A DNA stretch of 64,000 nt. Origin: Episyrphus balteatus. Lineage: Eukaryota; Arthropoda; Insecta; Diptera; Syrphidae. Both the position numbers and the translations under genes were made by a program. The notes below the pieces were generated by a model that was not told where the DNA came from, searched no databases, and saw only the letters and a list, made by a program, of their open reading frames with translations. How positions within the stretch are numbered: the first letter of the stretch is position 1; each line of letters opens with the position of its first letter. Shown one piece after another: positions 58,900 through 64,000 of this stretch. The DNA is taken from contig NC_079135.1 in the NCBI RefSeq assembly GCF_945859705.1, positions 38,303,679-38,367,678 of the forward strand. The letters are read 5' to 3'.

Positions 58900-59036
58900 A
58901 GCTGCGTTCCTTTGGAAATATTTATCTACTTTTTAGTACTTAAAGCTGCTTTGAACTACTTTTTCAGTATAGCAAAGTAGATCAAAGTAGTTTTAAGTAC
59001 TAAAAAGTAGATAAATATTTCCAAAGGAACGCAGCT
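58900..59036. mobile_element. Palindromic MITE, 137 bp, AGCT-end family
   Basis: AGCTGCGTTCCTTTGGAAAT and its complement are the two ends, with long arms through TTTATCTACTTTTTAGTACTTAAA-like sequence. AAT flanks both sides (58897-58899, 59037-59039). Relative of 35224-35586. Confidence 0.8.
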
Positions 59037-59262
59037 AATAAAAAAAAATAAACAAAACAAAACTTTCATCTGACGTTCGCATTTGACGTTTCACAAATAC
59101 AAAGAAACCCAAACATATGAATCAACAAAAAGTATCCAACTCTGATCGTTTGGCATTCCAGATCGAACAGTCCCGGACACTTCTAAGAATTCCCAAACGA
59201 AAACGCTATTAAAAGTTTTTTTTAGTCTTTTATTAGCTTCGCTCGTAACTAACTAAATATTA

Positions 59263-60096
59263 ACAGCCTTATTTATTAGACTTCACTAAACAGCTCTAAA
59301 CGGCTGCATAGTTATACAATACATAAAGTTTTATGTAGCCTTTATGCAACGTTACATAAATTTCTATTTATTAAACATTTTCCTAGCCATTATTGTTATG
59401 CTAGGTTTGTGTCCAAATAAGTACTAAAAATGGAAAATTAGTACGACAAACAACTCCATCTGTCGACAAAATAACTCCATCTGATTCAAAAATAAACAAA
59501 AAAAAAATAAACAAAAACGTGGGCGAAAGTTCTCAATGTCATATGTAGAAGAAAATCTCTAAAAAAAAACACATTTCATTTGTTTTTGCTTGACAACAAA
59601 TTGTTCACTAGATTGGATTGGAAAATGTATTTTCCGTCGGCTTTTTTGGTTCACATGTATGAAAATGTAGACGTAAATTCTATGGAATAAGAAAAAGATG
59701 AAGAGGTACACATATGAATTTATAAGTACTGCGGCCAAAATTTCTCGTAAATCATATCAGGAACAAATCTCCAAATTCCTTATTTTTTGATTTAGTTGAC
59801 TTCAAGTTCTTTATTTAATTGGAAATGTAATCCAAAAAATAAATTCTTCAATGAAAAAAATATACATATACAAATATTGATATTTTTTTCTTTTTCTGAA
59901 AATTATTTGATGTCCAAATGACATTTAAGCAAAATATATTCTTATTCAGGCTCTAAACAACCTAAAAACTCGTTTAGCTTATACAACTTCTATTAAACGT
60001 TGCATAAAGTTTATAAATAACAATTTTCTGTTTAAAGACATTAGAAAGAGTACATAATGCTATGTACTGTCTATGATGAGTTTATAAATAGGGCTG
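59263..60096. mobile_element. Inverted-end element, copy 2 (ACAGCC family), 834 bp
   Basis: It begins ACAGCCTTATTTAT and ends ATAAATAGGGCTGT. It is flanked by AAATATTA (59255-59262) and AAATATTT (60097-60104), 7/8 identical, which suggests an 8-bp duplication. It carries ~65 bases (about 59581-59648) absent from copy 1. Confidence 0.75.
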
Positions 60097-60343
60097 TAAA
60101 TATTTTACCTCTGTTAAATTTTTGACACTGGATAAAAAAATTTTCAGCTGTATGGCTCATTGTTTCTCTGCTTCTTTTCTGCCATGATACTAATTTTTAA
60201 TAAAAAAAAAAAACCATCTGCCAAAAAAAATTAATTTAAATTTAACCAGGTCCCAGAGCCCATTAAATTTTTAACACCTGAAAATTTTTCATTCACCTCA
60301 ATGTGCCAAACATTTAACCCAATTCACACACGGCCTAACTAAT

Positions 60344-60606
60344 GTCGTTTTCTATTGACGAGATTCAGAATGAGATGTGTGAATCTGACAGCTGAAAGGG
60401 GGGGGGGGGGGGGGGGGGTGAAGAGAGGAAATAGTGGAAAAATCTCAGATTTCATGATCTATTTGCGTCTTGAGATTCAATATACACAGATTTATATACA
60501 CAGATTTCGTACACAATTACAAAACTAGATTCCATATTCTATTTATTTGCAGTGGAAAATCTGAGATTTTTACACAAAAATCTCGAAAGCAAATAGAAAA
60601 CGACAT
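60344..60606. mobile_element. Short inverted-repeat element containing a 21-base G run
   Basis: The ends ATGTCGTTTTCTATT and AATAGAAAACGACAT pair. Inner words GAGATT/AATCTC and AAATCTCAGATTT-like arms also pair. The uninterrupted run of 21 G lies at 60398-60418. Confidence 0.55.
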
Positions 60607-60797
60607 AACAATAATGTAATAAAATCTTGGAACTAAATTTTTACCCACTTCCAATTATCGTATCGAACTGAAACTTTGTATATTTAGTATGACAACACAA
60701 TATTTTCGTGGTCCGGACCCTGCGGTGGGGGTCAAAACACTCCAAATCAATTTTAACTTACTTTTAATTATCGTATCGAAATGAAATTTTGTACATA

Positions 60798-61716
60798 CAC
60801 TCCTGCTCAAATTTAACGCACATCATATTTATTTTACAGAAAATTCCTACTATTACTTTGTCTCACAGTATCGTGGTTATTTTCTCAAATAAGACAGGAG
60901 TGATCTTAAATTGAAGGTATGGAGTAAAATGTCTGTGGGGAAGATTTGGAGAGATATGCTGAAGTCTATCTGTCAACCCGCTAACCTTTTAGAGATGAGT
61001 CATAAATTTTCATGAAGTAAACTCTGCTTTACAACACCTACGGAGTTAGTGAGCTCTCCTAGACCTACTTTAAATACCCAAAAATACTTGACTGATATCC
61101 TCGAACACCATGCGGTTCCAATCACCCCTAGATTTGGTCCACAGTTCAGTCTGATGCACGATAATGCATGCTAGAGTGGTTTGAAAATATCTTCAAGATT
61201 AAAATATGCCACCCTTGAATTGACCACACAGATATTCGGATTTGAATTCAATAGAACATGTCTAGGAAATGTTGAAAAAAGTGCATTTGAGGCCGAAATC
61301 CACCTCCAAGCATTCTTGATCCACAGAAAATTGAGTGAAAGAAAAGTTACAATAAAACCTTCAAATGTTAATTCGTGGAATGAATAGATGACTCCAAGTT
61401 GTCATAAGCGCTAGAGGAGACAATGCCAAGTATTGAATAAAATTATTGGAAAGAACTGTCACGTGCTTCCATTTTTTAAAATTTTTTTTCTTAAAAAACA
61501 AAAATTATTTTAATATCAGTTTTCAGACCTTAAATTGCTAAATTTGGTTCATCTTTTTTTTGGTTGATAATACTGTTGCAGTTTAGCATTTTTCTGACTT
61601 GCTTAATAATAACCAAACACAAAAAAATACAACAAATAATTTAAAAGCCATTTTAAATAAGATGTAGGGGTATGACTAAAGAAAAAAAAAGTGTGCGTTA
61701 ATTTTGAGCAGGAGTG
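60798..61716 (+). mobile_element. Tc1-like transposon relic, 919 bp, with transposase C-terminal half
   Basis: The inverted ends CACTCCTGCTCAAATTTAACG and their complement are flanked by TA (60796-60797, 61717-61718). On the plus strand, YLTDILEHHAVP followed by GPQFSLMHDNAC (from about 61088) matches the second catalytic Asp region. YSDLNSIEHV-EML (about 61231) matches SPDLNPIEHVW-ML with the catalytic Glu. LIRGMNR-LQVVISARGDN (about 61369) matches the family's C-terminal ARGG-T-Y end. Stops and frameshifts interrupt it, and the N-terminal helix-turn-helix part is missing. Confidence 0.9.
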
Positions 61717-61718
61717 TA

Positions 61719-63460
61719 TATCGCACTAGTATTACAAAAGACTGTAGTAACTCAAAATTTTTTTTTGCTTGAGGTGACATCATATTTTACACAATTACAT
61801 TAGGGGTATTCACGATCTGGTGCAACAGGCCTAGTAAAAATGTAAAATTTATTTTTTTTTACAAAAGATAGTGAACGCCCCTCTTCTTATCTATAGTAGG
61901 TAAATATTGAAGCATGAATGATTTTTTTTTTCCTCCACCGTTGCTTCTTCTTTTCTCTATTTTTTATAGTTTAATTCTTTGTTTTGTTCGGGTTAATTAA
62001 TTTTCACTAATTATTTTACATCAAAAGAAACTAAATTACGGGACATGAGTAGCGACAACCATTATAAACAGAATAAAAAAGACAAACTGTTTATCATGGG
62101 CGACGCGACGCACAATGGGCCCAAAGACCATTTGCGTCTCAAAAATGGTTTTTATGAAATTTTAATTTTTGGTAATTTCTTTACGGAAATGAATCAAGGG
62201 AAAGTCAATCTATATGTTTTCATTAAAAATTGATTTTTAAAATGAGTTTCTCTATTACAAAATTGTATCTGAAGTCTCCACTTGAAAATACTTTGTTTGA
62301 GTAACAAAATAAACCAAATCTTCACGATACGTTTTCAAAACTATATTTAAATAAATTATATAAGTGTTGTATGTCGTTGGAAAGCTTATTTTAATTGCTA
62401 TTTATATTGCTGAAAATAAAAATTTTTAAAAATATATTTTTAATTAATATTATTTTTTTCACACAATAAGCTTTTATTTGCAGTTTTTTAATTTCGAATT
62501 GAGTTTTAAATGTTTCCGCTGTCTTCCGCTGTCTACTTTTTTCACAAATTTGTTCTTTGGTTTATGTACTAAAAGATACAAAAAGAATTGGCTGCTTTTA
62601 TCTGCTTTTCTTTGATAGAGAACGATATATCTGTCGAAAGACATAGAACAAAAAAACGTATTTTGGTGCATCCTGACCTGTTTCAATACATATCTTGAGT
62701 TCTATTGATCGCACTGTCAAGATTGATGTCTTCAGGCCTTGGGGAAATGACATCAGTCCTTATATTCAGAATGTGATTTTGTGTTATTTTAGCCTACTCA
62801 CATTAATTGGAAAACTCGCGATATTTAACCTCCAGACTTTTAAATTCGTTATTAGAACGCATAAGGCTATAAAACTGCATTCTCACATCTTGGTTATACG
62901 CTATACCTCAACTCCCAAAATTTTGCTGTGGGCTCTTAGACTTAGTATATGCACCCGAAATTGAAGATATTTGTATTTTGAACAATTCAGTCATTGTACT
63001 ATTAGAAAAAGTCTAAGGTAGCAGAAAAATGTTAGAATTTAATATTGTAATTGTTGAAAAAAATTTCATCTACCTATGGAAAAAGTTACATAGAGATTTT
63101 ATTTACTGATTTTGATTTTACTCGAAGATTTTCAAAAGAGCCGTTTAAAGTATTTAATTAAGAAGGATTTTCGTGAAAATTGACAACCATTTTTTTTTGT
63201 GATTTCTTTTTTTTTGCTCTTTTCTCAAAAGCGTAGTTTTTCTACAATTTCACTTTGCCTTACAAACGACTTTATTTAAAATGAGTATAATCAATATTTT
63301 TCTTATAATTTTTCAATAAAATAGCTTTAATTTCAAATAACGCAACACAAACAAACTACATTGAAATGTATTTTTTCTTTATTTTATACTCATAAAAATA
63401 ATTAAGTAATTTTAAGACACGAAGGGAAGGCCTTTAAAAAATTAAGAAACCAGTTTTATC
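61719..63460. other. Intergenic DNA, nothing recognised
   Basis: AT-rich with no gene. The frames starting at 62045, 62695 and on the minus strand at 62686 have no recognisable domain. Confidence 0.45.
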
Positions 63461-63464
63461 TTAT

Positions 63465-64000
63465 TTTGCAAAATCTGAGAAAATAATCTTATACAAGATA
63501 CAAAAGTTACAGATTTTTGAGACGTTCTAGCCTAGTCAAAATCGTAGTTTTTTAGCTTTGAATAAACGTTTAATACTTAAATAAAAATATAAGCTAAAAA
63601 AACAGTGTGTCAAATAATTTATTAAACATTTCATGTACCTAATATATTCCTAATTTGAGTTAATTATTATCAGGCGCGAAGAAATGACAGATTTTTGGAA
63701 CGCCATAGTCGAGCCAAAATTGTACTTTTTGAACTTTGCCTAGCTTTTCAAAGCTCAAAAATAATTTGCATTTAAAAAAGCTACGCTCAATGATTTCTGA
63801 TACATTAAAGATTATATGTTCCAAATTTGGTTTAATTATTTCAGGAGACAAAAAAGTTACAGATATTTTTAAATACCCAAATCAAGCGAAAATCGTACTT
63901 TTTGAACTTTGACTATTTTTTAAAAGCTTAAAAATAATTTTAATTAAAAAAAAAAGTAAGTTGAATGATTCATTATATATTAAAGGCATTATGTTCCAAA
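63465..64000. repeat. Degenerate tandem repeat, ~175-bp unit, running off the window
   Basis: Units near 63470, 63650 and 63827 share TTATTTCAGG or a variant, AAAGTTACAGAT, CGAAAATCGTACTTTTTGAACTTTG-like text, AAAGCTTAAAAATAATTT and ATGTTCCAAA. The last unit starts again at the final bases, so the array continues to the right. Confidence 0.65.

Larger units (their letters stand above)
57165..59208. mobile_element. Inverted-end element, TAGCGTTTTCG family, 2.04 kb with nested insertions
   Basis: The ends TAGCGTTTTCGTTCGG and CCAAACGAAAACGCTA match the 460-bp MITE at 36576-37035. Flanks TTG and TTA are a 2/3 match to a TWA duplication. About 1.5 kb of its length is two later insertions, 57438-58817 and 58900-59036. 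Without them it is similar in size and content to the 36576 copy. Confidence 0.65.

Overview
The window looks like nuclear DNA of an insect, most likely a fly. It is strongly AT-rich, its introns are GT-AG (both short and multi-kb), its one clear housekeeping gene encodes an insect-type mitochondrial medium-chain acyl-CoA dehydrogenase, and most of the rest is transposon-derived. No rRNA, tRNA, CRISPR array or bacterial-style operon was seen. The species cannot be named from the sequence alone.

Genes. (1) 34020-41863 (+): Mcad, four exons, 411 codons, intact, with a 6.5-kb second intron filled with inserted elements. (2) 20909-21746 (-): the first coding exon of an unrecognised Asn/Ser/Thr-rich protein; the rest of the gene lies to the left or in unseen exons. 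(3) 44.4-56.4 kb (-): three tandem copies of a two-exon gene whose protein carries two ~150-aa repeats of a domain that I recall from transposase-derived insect proteins. The middle copy (50122-51543, 453 aa) is open throughout. The left copy has lost its C-terminus and carries a 171-bp transposon in the decayed tail. The right copy is broken by a 7-bp tandem duplication.

Mobile DNA. Several groups have boundaries that can be read to the base. There are hAT-like non-autonomous elements with 8-bp target duplications, five of them sharing TAGGGTG or TAGAGTG ends. There are Tc1-like elements flanked by TA with recognisable transposase remnants. Two Helitron-like elements sit exactly between A and T with no target duplication; one carries ~147-bp tandem repeats. 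There are small inverted-repeat elements with 3- or 5-bp duplications, and a non-LTR reverse-transcriptase fragment. Four elements are giant hairpins of 1.3-1.6 kb: 11180-12664, 25824-27381, 38543-39882 and 57438-58817.

Layout. 1-20 kb: nested repeats, no gene. 20.9-21.8 kb: the Asn-rich exon. 22-33 kb: repeats, including a hAT element with ~97-bp tandem units. 34-42 kb: Mcad. 42.9-43.7 kb: dead non-LTR fragment. 44-57 kb: the triplicated gene cluster with insertions that date its copies relative to each other. 57-62 kb: nested inverted-repeat elements and a Tc1 relic. 63.5-64 kb: a ~175-bp tandem repeat running off the edge. Mcad and the cluster show no functional link; they are simply neighbours.
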